IMG/VR virus record: IMGVR_UViG_3300024518_002836
Location: 1-64,000 of that record
DNA length: 64,000 bases
Source of the DNA: a virus
Reading direction: 5' to 3' (one strand)
The first letter of the stretch is position 1. The number at the start of each line of letters is the position of its first letter. A program made the translations under genes and the position numbers. The notes under the pieces are model-generated. The model saw only the letters and a list, made by a program, of their open reading frames with translations. It made no database searches and had not been told where the DNA came from. This document shows, piece after piece, positions 50,362 to 57,637 of this stretch.

Positions 50362-50850
50362 ATGACAATGGAAGGTTGGCAAGCAAGAACTGAAGAAGTA
50401 GCGGAATTTATCGCAGTAGACGGATTTGATGCACAGTTGCAGCAAGTGGTTCAATTTCAGATTAATTTCGGAAATGAAAACTCTGAGCAGCAAGAGCGCG
50501 TTTGGGACTCAATTAAGAGTATGATTCGCGGATTAGACGGTAGTCCTGTTCGTCGTGGAAAGAAGAGTAATCTTCCGGCAAGCGTGAACGTGGCTATTGC
50601 TCAAGTGAGCAGTGAAGTGGAAGGATTAGCAGCAGACTGGTTTGACCAGAATTCGCTGTTACAGTGTGTTTTACTGAAACACGCTAAGTCTGGTGGTGGA
50701 ATGTTTTCCGATGGTTCGGAATATGGTGCCGCATTAGGCAAGAAGATTGGCACACGTTTAAAGCGAATGTATGCTGAGGAATCATGGAATGGGACTGTTG
50801 AAGGATTAACTTCCACAACGGCTCCGGCCCTTGAAGAAGAGGAAGAGTGA
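50362..50850 (+). CDS. Acidic-tailed paralog family protein, copy B
   Basis: A 162-residue protein whose residues 30-140 align with the leftward 47,713 product (QQVVQFQIN/QAVIEWNLN; DGSPVRRGKKSNLP/NSPISRGRESSLP; KHAKSGGG/KHGKSGGG). It is shorter at the N-terminus and ends ALEEEEE. ATG 50362 follows AAGGTGAAAAAG. Two diverged copies on opposite strands flank the repeat zone. Function unknown. Confidence 0.7.
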   Translation: MTMEGWQARTEEVAEFIAVDGFDAQLQQVVQFQINFGNENSEQQERVWDSIKSMIRGLDGSPVRRGKKSNLPASVNVAIAQVSSEVEGLAADWFDQNSLLQCVLLKHAKSGGGMFSDGSEYGAALGKKIGTRLKRMYAEESWNGTVEGLTSTTAPALEEEEE

Positions 50851-51393
50851 TTATCACTCAAATGGATGCAATCGGGGAATGTAATAATTCCTCGGTTGTG
50901 TCCTATTTTTTTTATTTAGGTTGATATAGAATTGATTTGATATTAATGAACGTAATAAGTTACGTTTGAAGGGGGGCGCCGTTTACCTTAAAGGAAGTGC
51001 GAAAGGCTCCTATGTAAGTGGATAGAATGATAACGTATCAATATGGTATGTGTATCAACACGATACACAGTTTTGATAGGGAACCGCATAGTGGTTTAAT
51101 ATAATTATGTATGTGTATTATATGTATCATATGTATTCATACATAGGGCATATTCTGAGCGCGCACTCCCCCACAGACGCCCCACTCACTCGATACACAT
51201 ATACACGATACACATTAGACCATACACATGATATTCATACCAAACCGGGGGGCGGTTCAGGGCAATTTCGTTGTATCTCCCATCGAATACACATCCGATA
51301 CACTCAATGAGGGGCCATAATTTAAAATGGATTTAAATCAATTTATGAGAAGACTTAAAGAAAAGTCTATTCATATGACAAGAGGTGAAAACA
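50851..51393. other. Non-coding region with GTGTATC/GATACAC repeats
   Basis: No convincing gene. GTGTATC(AACAC)GATACAC at 51,050-51,068 is a perfect interrupted palindrome; GATACAC recurs at 51,192, 51,207 and 51,297, and GTGTATC at 50,235. A TATGTAT-rich stretch lies at 51,105-51,150. This looks like an operator cluster or iteron-type origin upstream of the HTH-DUF3310 gene. Confidence 0.6.
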
Positions 51394-51903
51394 ATGGTAA
51401 AACGTTGGATTAATAGAAAAGAAGTAAAGGAACTGTTTAAGGTAAGCCCAGCAAGGCTTAAGAAACTAGCCCAATTAAATTTGGTAGAAACTAAGACGGA
51501 AAGTGGAAAAAGGGGGCGACCGAGTATATTATACAATACTGCTCAATTGCGAAATTTTCTCAAGAATAGCGAACCACAACGTAAAGCATTACTAAATATC
51601 GTACGGGGGGTCTTGCCCTCAAATGAGGAAAATTTGAAGGCTTGGTCGGCAATTGTAGAAAAAACAGCAGATTTATCGTATACTAAACCATTATCTATTG
51701 TTGAAGAAGCACCTGAAGAAAAGGTTAATCATCCGGCTTACTATAATACAGGTAGTATTGAAGTAATTGATGCTATTGATGATTGGGGATTGGACTTTAG
51801 CGCAGGTAATGTTGTGAAATACGTTGTTCGTGCGGCACATAAGAATAATCAACAAGAAGATTTAGAAAAGGCTATGTGGTATATTCAACGCTTGCTTGGT
51901 TAA
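51394..51903 (+). CDS. HTH-DUF3310 fusion protein
   Basis: A 169-residue protein. Residues 5-30 (NRKEVKELFKVSPARLKKLAQ) are an HTH-like DNA-binding part. The last 60 residues (VNHPAYYNTGSIEVIDAIDDW, then AGNVVKYVVRAAHKN and EDLEKAMWYIQRLL) match DUF3310, a common phage family sometimes labelled nucleotide kinase without firm support. ATG 51394 is preceded by GAGGTGAAAACA; the in-frame GTG at 51385 is part of that ribosome site. The GTGTATC palindromes upstream could be its own operator. Confidence 0.8.
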   Translation: MVKRWINRKEVKELFKVSPARLKKLAQLNLVETKTESGKRGRPSILYNTAQLRNFLKNSEPQRKALLNIVRGVLPSNEENLKAWSAIVEKTADLSYTKPLSIVEEAPEEKVNHPAYYNTGSIEVIDAIDDWGLDFSAGNVVKYVVRAAHKNNQQEDLEKAMWYIQRLLG

Positions 51904-52123
51904 AACCAAGTAACGTGTATTCCACGACAGTTAAGCACAAACTTGGGTGAAAGCACACTTGAGGCTTATTAGGTGAAAACTGAAAGGTTAAAGGTGATTA
52001 AGTTTAGTAGCCCGAACCGTGTGATTCTGGTTCAAAAGCAGGTGGAGGCCTGTATAATAGCGAAAATTGCCTCAAGACTGAAACAGGTCCACACAATAGA
52101 CGCTCGCGGTATAATATACAATA
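51904..52123 (+). ncRNA. Possible structured leader before the tRNA cluster
   Basis: GTGGAGGCCTGT at 52,042-52,053 pairs with ACAGGTCCAC at 52,083-52,092 (10 bp, two-base bulge). A T-arm-like GGTTCAAA occurs at 52,029, but the rest does not fold as a tRNA. It may be part of the tRNA transcript or a small RNA. Confidence 0.3.
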
Positions 52124-52297
52124 GGGCCATTGGCGCAGTTAGGTAGCGCATCGGGCTTTTAAGGGGTTTATCGAATAATAAGGAGAAAATCTTTTCCGTA
52201 CATCGAGATAGTAGTTTCAATTATTTGGTTGTTTCCACTATGAACTTCTTTCCTCGAAGATACCCGATGGTCGTGGGTTCAAATCCCACATGGCCCT
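52124..52297 (+). tRNA. tRNA-Lys(UUU) with intron of about 100 nt
   Basis: Acceptor GGGCCAT/ATGGCCC, D stem GCGC/GCGC, anticodon stem TCGGG/CCCGA, loop C-TTT-AA after U33, T stem GTGGG/CCCAC with TTCAAAT. The intron begins after A37 or A38 (52,161/52,162) and ends at about 52,261; TATC and GATA near its ends can form the central helix of a bulge-helix-bulge. Discriminator base is T, unusual for Lys; CCA is not encoded. Confidence 0.85.
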
Positions 52298-52431
52298 CCT
52301 ATTCAAAAACATCACATCTTTCCTGAGCATGAAACAAAAGGCTCAATCCTACTCTTTAGAGCAAACTAAAGGTGAGTCCCAACCTCTACCGAATAGACTT
52401 AAAATATGGTATTAATAAAATAAATTTAAAG

Positions 52432-52481
52432 AAATACTTTAAGCACCTCGGTCTTGATTGATGCAGAGCCTTAAGGTATTT
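52432..52481 (+). other. Hairpin between tRNA-Lys and tRNA-Leu
   Basis: AAATACTTTAAG pairs with CTTAAGGTATTT around a 26-nt loop. It lies in the 244-bp spacer between two tRNAs, which shows no gene. Confidence 0.45.
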
Positions 52482-52541
52482 ATATTAAAAAACCATCCTG
52501 AATATGATGCTTCATTTTTTTGAAGAAAGTGTTCTATATAC

Positions 52542-52626
52542 GCGGGGTTTCCAGAGTGGTCAAATGGGAGAGGCTTAAGACCTCTTGGATAATCCTTCGC
52601 AGGTTCAAATCCTGCACCCCGCACCA
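52542..52626 (+). tRNA. tRNA-Leu(UAA), CCA encoded
   Basis: Acceptor GCGGGGT/ACCCCGC, anticodon stem AGAGG/CCTCT with loop CTTAAGA (anticodon TAA), a long class II variable arm (TGGATAATCCTTC), T stem GCAGG/CCTGC and an encoded ACCA end at 52,623-52,626. Confidence 0.95.
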
Positions 52627-52636
52627 ATTCTTAAAA

Positions 52637-52710
52637 GGACAGTTAGCACAGTCTGGAAGTGCGCCACGCTCATAACGTGGTAGTCATTGGTTCAAATCCG
52701 ATACTGTCCA
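52637..52710 (+). tRNA. tRNA-Met(CAU), elongator or Ile-type
   Basis: Acceptor GGACAGT/ACTGTCC, anticodon stem CCACG/CGTGG with loop CTCATAA (CAT), T arm ATTGG TTCAAAT CCGAT. It lacks the GGG/CCC anticodon stem of archaeal initiators. Could be elongator Met or, if lysidine/agmatidine-modified, Ile2. Confidence 0.95.
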
Positions 52711-52726
52711 TTAACGAGGCATAAAT

Positions 52727-52828
52727 ATGAGAAATATAATTTTATTTGAGAAAATATTAGATAAAATGGGCGAAGTAAACTCATTTGATGTTAGATACCA
52801 ATTAATAATTAGTTGGTGTGTAACATGA
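52727..52828 (+). CDS. Very small helical peptide
   Basis: A 33-residue peptide MRNIILFEKILDKMGEVNS..., between tRNA-Met and the next gene with an ATGA overlap. Its reality depends on translational coupling only. Confidence 0.45.
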   Translation: MRNIILFEKILDKMGEVNSFDVRYQLIISWCVT

Positions 52829-52956
52829 TATGTTTTAAATGTAAAGAAGAAATGTTTTGTATTGAGACCTTTACTCAAGGCCAACAATCAATAGTGGGCT
52901 TTGAGTGTAGACCCTGCAAAATAAAGTATGAGGTGAAGAACAATGCCAATGTGTAA
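52825..52956 (+). CDS. Small zinc-ribbon protein
   Basis: A 43-residue protein MICFKCKEEMFCIE...GFECRPCKIKYEV with C-x2-C...C-x2-C. Overlaps both neighbours. Unknown function. Confidence 0.6.
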   Translation: MICFKCKEEMFCIETFTQGQQSIVGFECRPCKIKYEVKNNANV

Positions 52957-53041
52957 AAAATGTTCTTGCACCCGATTTATTGGGCATGGTAACAAAGTAT
53001 ATTGTGTTAATTGTAATGAGGTGATAAAATGGCTGAATTAA
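52943..53041 (+). CDS. Very small zinc-ribbon peptide
   Basis: A 32-residue peptide MPMCKKCSCTRFIGHGNKV with CVNCNE, another C-x2-C...C-x2-C. GAGGTGAAGAACA precedes it. Its 3' end overlaps the next gene in another frame. Confidence 0.55.
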   Translation: MPMCKKCSCTRFIGHGNKVYCVNCNEVIKWLN

Positions 53042-53274
53042 ATGACCATCAAGATAGTGAACATTTTTTATATGATAAATCTTGGAAAGAAATTGAAGAT
53101 ATGTTAGACGATGCCGAACGTCGGTTAAACTATCATCTAACTAAAATCAGTCGAAAGAACATTTCTAAGAAACAACAAGTTTATCACTTGAGGAACTACA
53201 AGGCTCTTCAAGGGGTAATCAAAACACTTCGATGGGTATTGGGTGACATTAGCATTCAAGACCCATTAGAATAA
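53029..53274 (+). CDS. Small helical protein
   Basis: An 81-residue charged helical protein: DKSWKEIEDMLDDAERRLNYH, then basic SRKNISKKQQVYHLRNYKAL and IKTLRWVLGDI. GAGGTGATAAA precedes the ATG. Unknown function. Confidence 0.6.
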   Translation: MAELNDHQDSEHFLYDKSWKEIEDMLDDAERRLNYHLTKISRKNISKKQQVYHLRNYKALQGVIKTLRWVLGDISIQDPLE

Positions 53275-53287
53275 AAAGGTGAAAAAA

Positions 53288-53479
53288 ATGAACGTAGAAG
53301 AAGTAACAATAATTGTGGCTATGGTTATGTCCGTAATGCCAGTAATGTGGATTGCCTATCTATACTATAGATTGGAAATCAATAAACTAAAACTTGCTGT
53401 TAAGATTGAACAGACACGTTCTGAAACAAATTTAGTAGTTTCGGAAACAAAGCCTACACTATTCCCTGAACAGGAGTAA
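53288..53479 (+). CDS. Small membrane protein
   Basis: A 63-residue protein with one membrane segment at 7-28 (TIIVAMVMSVMPVMWIAYLYY) followed by a coiled coil and polar tail, a layout like small phage membrane proteins. ATG 53288 follows AGGTGAAAAAA. Confidence 0.6.
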   Translation: MNVEEVTIIVAMVMSVMPVMWIAYLYYRLEINKLKLAVKIEQTRSETNLVVSETKPTLFPEQE

Positions 53480-53490
53480 TGTAGCAATTT

Positions 53491-53567
53491 GGGCATATAA
53501 TGTAGTTTGGAAATCATTTTGGCCTTCTAAGCCGAGAACAGGGGTTCAAATCCTCTTATGCCCGCCA
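53491..53567 (+). tRNA. tRNA-Arg(UCU), CCA encoded
   Basis: Acceptor GGGCATA/TATGCCC, anticodon stem TTGGC/GCCGA with loop CTTCTAA (TCT), T arm AGGGG TTCAAAT CCTCT, discriminator G and encoded CCA at 53,565-53,567. D stem is weak (ATG/CAT). It decodes AGA/AGG, codons that are frequent in this A+T-rich genome. Confidence 0.9.
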
Positions 53568-53583
53568 AACTAAAGAAAAAGAG

Positions 53584-53961
53584 ATGAATAGAATGATGAA
53601 TGAACAGACAGAAAAAAGAACACTTGAATTTAATTGTATCAGAGTTTATGATTTAAGAAGACTAACTGCAAATCCAACCACAGATTCATATGTGGTTTCA
53701 TATCATTTGCAGAAAAGAATTGATACACATACTTTATGTGGATATAAAACAGATACATGGAGAAAGACAGGTAAATGGATTAATGCCAGTGAAGCCTTAT
53801 TTGTGGATTCTCCTACGGAGAGAGACTCAATTTGTTTCAGATGTTTGAGACTTTGGGCAGTTAAAAATCGACTCCAATACCCTCGGCTATGGATGACTGG
53901 TCGAATTGAAAATGAAGAATATCGAAATGAACATTCAGGATTTCGAGTTAAAGAGAAGTGA
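53584..53961 (+). CDS. Small protein with possible zinc site
   Basis: A 125-residue protein. Contains HTLCGYKTDTW and SICFRCLRLWAVKNRL, with Cys pairs that may bind zinc. Basic overall. Unknown function; it starts 16 nt after tRNA-Arg. Confidence 0.6.
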   Translation: MNRMMNEQTEKRTLEFNCIRVYDLRRLTANPTTDSYVVSYHLQKRIDTHTLCGYKTDTWRKTGKWINASEALFVDSPTERDSICFRCLRLWAVKNRLQYPRLWMTGRIENEEYRNEHSGFRVKEK

Positions 53962-53967
53962 TGATAA

Positions 53968-54216
53968 ATGAGAAGAATGAATAAAGAAACAGCAGGTGTA
54001 TATGCAACATATAATTGCCAATTGTATTTTAATGTAGAAAATGTAGATAAAGAACAAGTAGTAGATTGGTGGATTAAGCATGGAACGATGTATTTGAAAC
54101 TAAAAGACGATAGTGTTATTACTATTGGCGGTGGTGATATTGAAATAGATTACGGGTGGCCTATGTCTGAATGTGAATATGATATAGACTTTATCGAATT
54201 AGAGGTGCATGACTAA
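53968..54216 (+). CDS. Small beta-rich protein
   Basis: An 82-residue protein: YATYNCQLYFNVENVDKEQV, WWIKHGTMYLKLKDDSVITI, then an acidic end (CEYDIDFIELEVHD). Unknown function. Confidence 0.6.
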   Translation: MRRMNKETAGVYATYNCQLYFNVENVDKEQVVDWWIKHGTMYLKLKDDSVITIGGGDIEIDYGWPMSECEYDIDFIELEVHD

Positions 54217-54461
54217 TGAGCGTAGTAGAATTTAGAATAATTAATGATATGGGATTGCCTCCTATTGTTATAACCATGAATGACGATGATGAGGTAAAAG
54301 TAGTATTAAATACTTATCACCGATTATGGCTTTCTTTGAATAGAAAACTTATTGGTGGAAGTGCAGAAGCATTGTTTGAAAAGATTGACATGATTTTATC
54401 TAGTTATCTAGAAGAACAATATCGCTTTGAAAAAGAGGATAGGGATTTTAATGAAGTGTAA
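54216..54461 (+). CDS. Small alpha/beta protein
   Basis: An 81-residue protein: VEFRIINDMGLPPIVITMNDDD, VVLNTYHRLWLSLNRKLIGG, acidic C-terminal helix. Overlaps the next gene. Unknown function. Confidence 0.6.
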   Translation: MSVVEFRIINDMGLPPIVITMNDDDEVKVVLNTYHRLWLSLNRKLIGGSAEALFEKIDMILSSYLEEQYRFEKEDRDFNEV

Positions 54462-54846
54462 GGCTTGCGAAGGCGTAGGTTCATTTGAAGTCTTAGAAAA
54501 AGGTATCTCGTATAAGAATGCGTGTTATCTATGTGAAGGTGTAGGCGAAACTACTATTTGTAAAAAATGTAATGGTTTAGGAGAATTTATTTCTAATAAT
54601 CGTTTTACTCCTTGTATGGCTTGCCGAGGCAACGGACACTCCCCAAAGATTGAATACGTGTGCCGACTATGCGATAATACGCGAGTAGTATATGTTGATA
54701 ATAAACTTCCGTGGGAAGAAGACGCTATATTGGAAAAAGAAATGTGTGATTGTTCAATTCAAGAACACATGATTGATGAAAAAGGAAATAACACAAAGTA
54801 TTTTTACGAAATACACAATGTAAGGAGGAATTATAATGGAGTTTGA
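54451..54846 (+). CDS. DnaJ-type zinc-finger protein without J domain
   Basis: A 131-residue protein with repeats of C-x2-C-x-G-x-G: CKACEGVGSFE, CYLCEGVGETTI, CKKCNGLGEF, CMACRGNGHS, then CRLCDN and CDC. This is the cysteine-rich domain of DnaJ/Hsp40 without the J domain that would call DnaK. Phages carry several such stand-alone proteins; they may bind unfolded peptides. ATG 54451 is chosen over the in-frame TTG upstream. Confidence 0.75.
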   Translation: MKCKACEGVGSFEVLEKGISYKNACYLCEGVGETTICKKCNGLGEFISNNRFTPCMACRGNGHSPKIEYVCRLCDNTRVVYVDNKLPWEEDAILEKEMCDCSIQEHMIDEKGNNTKYFYEIHNVRRNYNGV

Positions 54847-56092
54847 AGAAGTATTACCTAGAAGGTCGTTGAAAGAAGGACGTTGGGATAAAATATTGAA
54901 AGCACGAATGATAGAGTTATCCGTAGCAGATAACTATGATGATTGTAAGCATGAATGGATTGTTACCGGCGAAACTTGGTATATTCCTTTTGTTGAAGAA
55001 GCGGGTATGGTTTTACCTGATTATCATAATGTTCATGCTCATGAATGTCTTTGTGGTCATCCTATTGTTTGGCATTTTGAGATTGAAAATACTGAGAATG
55101 GTCATAAGGATATTGTGGGTTCAGAACATATTGAATCATACATGGTCATTAGACATTTAGAGGCTAAGGGCATTGACCCTACTACTATTACTGAAGACAT
55201 GATTGATAAGTGGGTTTCAGAACAAATTAAATCTCTTAAGGCTAAATGGTGGTGGGACTTGCATGGTGAACAATTTGAAGAATGGTTTGCTCATATTTCT
55301 GATTTAGATTTGCGTGTGAATGTTAGGCCTAAAGGTCGTCGTTGGGACTATTCAACTCGTCAATATGAAAATGAACACGTTATTCGTAAGCGAGCCGAAG
55401 GTAAGTTTGGACAACCCGGATATAAAATGGCTAGTATTGTTTGGCGATGGAATCATGAAGATAATACTCGGAATCAAAGAGATGGTCGAGGCTATCCTAA
55501 TGAACGCTTGTGGAATGATTTACAAATGTTCTATATTACAGCACAGCGCCATATAACACGTCTTAATGAAGAGGATGAAAAAAGAGCAGCCCGGCTTGAA
55601 CTTCTTAAGGAGCAAGAGCGTATAAATGAACTTGCTAGACAAGAGAGATTAGAGGCTAGTCGAATCTTTAGAGAAGAGGCTCGACAAAGAAGAGAAAAGA
55701 ACGATGCAAAGGAAGCAGAATTAGATGGGGCGCGTGAACAAAAGCGACTCAATCGAGCAATTGCTGCTAGAATTAACAATGAAGGGGCAGACGAGAAGTT
55801 TTCCGATGCTTGTGAATACTATGACATTCCTACTTTCTCTGCTCAACTTGGTCATAATGATTGGGAGAGAACTTTTTTGTCTGATATGATTACACAACTT
55901 TCAGATGGAAAGGATTTGTCAGAAGCACAACTGAATCGGTTGCGAAAGATTGTAATTGATGAACCGTTACCTGCTACTGATAAGCAGATTTGGTATATTA
56001 AGAAATTAGCAGTAGATGGATATACTCCCCCGGAGGGATTAACTCGGACTGAGGCTAGTATTCTAATTAATGAATTAAAGGGGGGTGAATAA
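54836..56092 (+). CDS. Large unknown early protein with zinc site and coiled coil
   Basis: A 418-residue protein. DCKHEW and HECLCGHPIVWHFEI (about 35-80) look like a zinc site. Residues 235-320 are a long Arg/Glu coiled coil (QERINELARQERLEASRIF). The C-terminus, ATDKQIWYIKKLAVDGYTPP and LTRTEASILINELKGG, matches the short T-x-KQ...I-x-x-L...LT-x-x-EAS motif seen at the end of DNA-processing and replication proteins. Function unknown. Confidence 0.65.
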   Translation: MEFEEVLPRRSLKEGRWDKILKARMIELSVADNYDDCKHEWIVTGETWYIPFVEEAGMVLPDYHNVHAHECLCGHPIVWHFEIENTENGHKDIVGSEHIESYMVIRHLEAKGIDPTTITEDMIDKWVSEQIKSLKAKWWWDLHGEQFEEWFAHISDLDLRVNVRPKGRRWDYSTRQYENEHVIRKRAEGKFGQPGYKMASIVWRWNHEDNTRNQRDGRGYPNERLWNDLQMFYITAQRHITRLNEEDEKRAARLELLKEQERINELARQERLEASRIFREEARQRREKNDAKEAELDGAREQKRLNRAIAARINNEGADEKFSDACEYYDIPTFSAQLGHNDWERTFLSDMITQLSDGKDLSEAQLNRLRKIVIDEPLPATDKQIWYIKKLAVDGYTPPEGLTRTEASILINELKGGE

Positions 56093-56094
56093 TT

Positions 56095-56160
56095 ATGTTT
56101 GGACTATGGACTTTATTAAAAGCTATTTTGAGTGTAATGGATGACACAATTGGTGAGTAA
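56095..56160 (+). CDS. Possible 21-residue peptide with tag-like start
   Basis: MFGLWTLLKAILSVMDDTIGE follows a very strong ribosome site (GGGGGGTGAATAATT). LWTLLKAI resembles LLKAH of the tagged proteins, but it is on the plus strand, away from the late genes. Could be chance or a mobile tag. Confidence 0.4.
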   Translation: MFGLWTLLKAILSVMDDTIGE

Positions 56161-56161
56161 G

Positions 56162-57334
56162 ATGTTTTATGTTGTATGGATATGTAAATCTGTGTCTTCT
56201 AATATGAAGAGTAAAAAGGCTTGTGGAAGGCATACTGTTGCTTATTCACTATTTAATCCTCTTTTAAATCCAAAGAAGATATTAAAGACTTGTGTTTGTG
56301 GAAAAAAGACTTCTGTGAGCGTGTTGAACAAAACTTTAGTCCCAATTATTTTTGAATCATCTAATGGTGCTAAAAAGTGGATGACTGAAGTAAATGAGTT
56401 TAATAATATTCTTCCAATGCAAAAAGTAAATCCTAATTACAATTATGTATGGAGATGTGTGCAATCGCCAAACGCACGTATAACTGCTAAGAAAGGGTGT
56501 TTGAAGTATCAGTATGCAAAATCAGAGGAAAATCCTTTGCTGAAAACTGAAAGGACTGTGAAAAAATGTTGGTATTGTAGTAAAAGGACCGTCATGAATA
56601 TGAAAAGTGGGTCATTAATCCCAATGTTATTTGATAGTAGGCACCATGCTAAAAAATGGGTAAATACTATGAATTCATTAGAGGAAGTAGAAGAACCGAT
56701 TGTCACAAATGAAACTATGGATATTCACACAGCAAAAATATATTCGGCTTTCGCTAGAGCAAATAAAAATAAAGATGGTTGGGTGTTAAAGCGAAATATT
56801 AGGGATTTGGCATTTGTTTATGAAAACATGGCCCATGCGTCTTTTTATAGACATTGGAAAAAGATTAGTGACGATTTTGATGTGATGAAAGATGGTAGAA
56901 ATGTTCATATTAGAATGAAACGTATTAATACTGATGTTATGGTTTTGGAAAAAGATAATGAACATATTTCTAAGGAAGTATTAAAAATGATTAAAAAACT
57001 TAATAATGCAAAAAATGATAATTATGTGTTACGGAAACAAATAACAGAGTTAAAAGAAACAATAGACAAGTTAAATATAGATTTGCTTGATAAAGAGGCG
57101 ACTAAAGAACAATGGACACCATTAGTTACGCAAACAGTAGCCGAGAATCAAATGTTGCGTTTAAGGATAAATGAATATGAAGCCCTCCTTAAACACTATG
57201 AACAGACTATGGCTGTGCTATTGGAGAGAATGATAACAGAACGGGGGGTCTTAAATACCCCTGTAACCACGGAAAATCGCGCCGAAAGCGGGGGAATCGT
57301 GGAAAGGGCGACACAAAATGAGGTGAACAAATGA
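56162..57334 (+). CDS. Protein with duplicated zinc module and coiled coil
   Basis: A 390-residue protein. Two repeats occur: VWICKSVSS...KKACGRHTV...TCVCGKKTSVSV...LVPIIFESSNGAKKW (5-85) and VWRCVQSPN...KKGCLKYQY...KCWYCSKRTVMN...LIPMLFDSRHHAKKW (90-170), each with several Cys. Residues 195-260 look winged-helix (KRNIRDLAFVYENMAHASFYRHW), followed by coiled coil. A DNA- or RNA-binding role is likely. ATG 56162 follows GGTGAGTAAG. Confidence 0.65.
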   Translation: MFYVVWICKSVSSNMKSKKACGRHTVAYSLFNPLLNPKKILKTCVCGKKTSVSVLNKTLVPIIFESSNGAKKWMTEVNEFNNILPMQKVNPNYNYVWRCVQSPNARITAKKGCLKYQYAKSEENPLLKTERTVKKCWYCSKRTVMNMKSGSLIPMLFDSRHHAKKWVNTMNSLEEVEEPIVTNETMDIHTAKIYSAFARANKNKDGWVLKRNIRDLAFVYENMAHASFYRHWKKISDDFDVMKDGRNVHIRMKRINTDVMVLEKDNEHISKEVLKMIKKLNNAKNDNYVLRKQITELKETIDKLNIDLLDKEATKEQWTPLVTQTVAENQMLRLRINEYEALLKHYEQTMAVLLERMITERGVLNTPVTTENRAESGGIVERATQNEVNK

Positions 57335-57531
57335 AATTGAGAATTTTGAACGAAACCGGACATACTGAATTAGTAGTTAACACAAGCGAAGTAATTGACC
57401 AAATTAATGACCACCCGACACATTGGGTGTTTGTTGATGGCGAGATGGTTTCCCGTGAAACAGTTAATACTGTGAATTGGGATGAAGTCGAGCAAGTAGA
57501 TTTAACCCCCGCAATTGTTGGTGGGTATTAA
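57331..57531 (+). CDS. Small protein of unknown function
   Basis: A 66-residue protein: MKLRILNETGHTELVVNTSE and HWVFVDGEMVSRETVNTVNW. Beta-rich, similar to small ubiquitin-fold or effector proteins only in composition. It ends before a terminator. Confidence 0.6.
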   Translation: MKLRILNETGHTELVVNTSEVIDQINDHPTHWVFVDGEMVSRETVNTVNWDEVEQVDLTPAIVGGY

Positions 57532-57544
57532 TCTATGATGTGGG

Positions 57545-57576
57545 GAGAGGACAGTTAATTCTGTCCTCTCTTCATT
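57545..57576 (+). terminator. Strong terminator hairpin
   Basis: GAGAGGACAG(TTAATT)CTGTCCTCTC, a perfect 10-bp stem, followed by TTCATTTC. A second imperfect hairpin (TGGACTACTC-TTCG-GGGTAATCCA) follows at 57,587. It ends the preceding operon and precedes the reductase operon. Confidence 0.75.
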
Positions 57577-57637
57577 TCTAAATAAATGGACTACTCTTCG
57601 GGGTAATCCATGTATTTTAATTTAGAGAGGGGGAAAT

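Noticed and set aside
51107-51310. Plus-strand frame rich in Tyr, Thr and His (MYVYYMYHMYSY...)
   Set aside because: This is a translation of the GATACAC/TATGTAT repeat tract; low complexity and no ribosome site.
49200-51310. CRISPR array in the repeat zone
   Set aside because: Repeats are short, palindromic, irregularly spaced and in both orientations; no regular repeat-spacer periodicity and no cas genes.
52439-52627. Minus-strand frame of 62 codons with the start MVRGAGFEPAKDYP
   Set aside because: It is the antisense of tRNA-Leu; the GAGFEPA sequence is a well-known false translation of tRNA-Leu genes.
53029-53274. Tag-like SWKEIEDML inside the 53,029 product
   Set aside because: It is internal (residue 18 on), lacks the LK ending and the gene is an early plus-strand gene; most likely chance.
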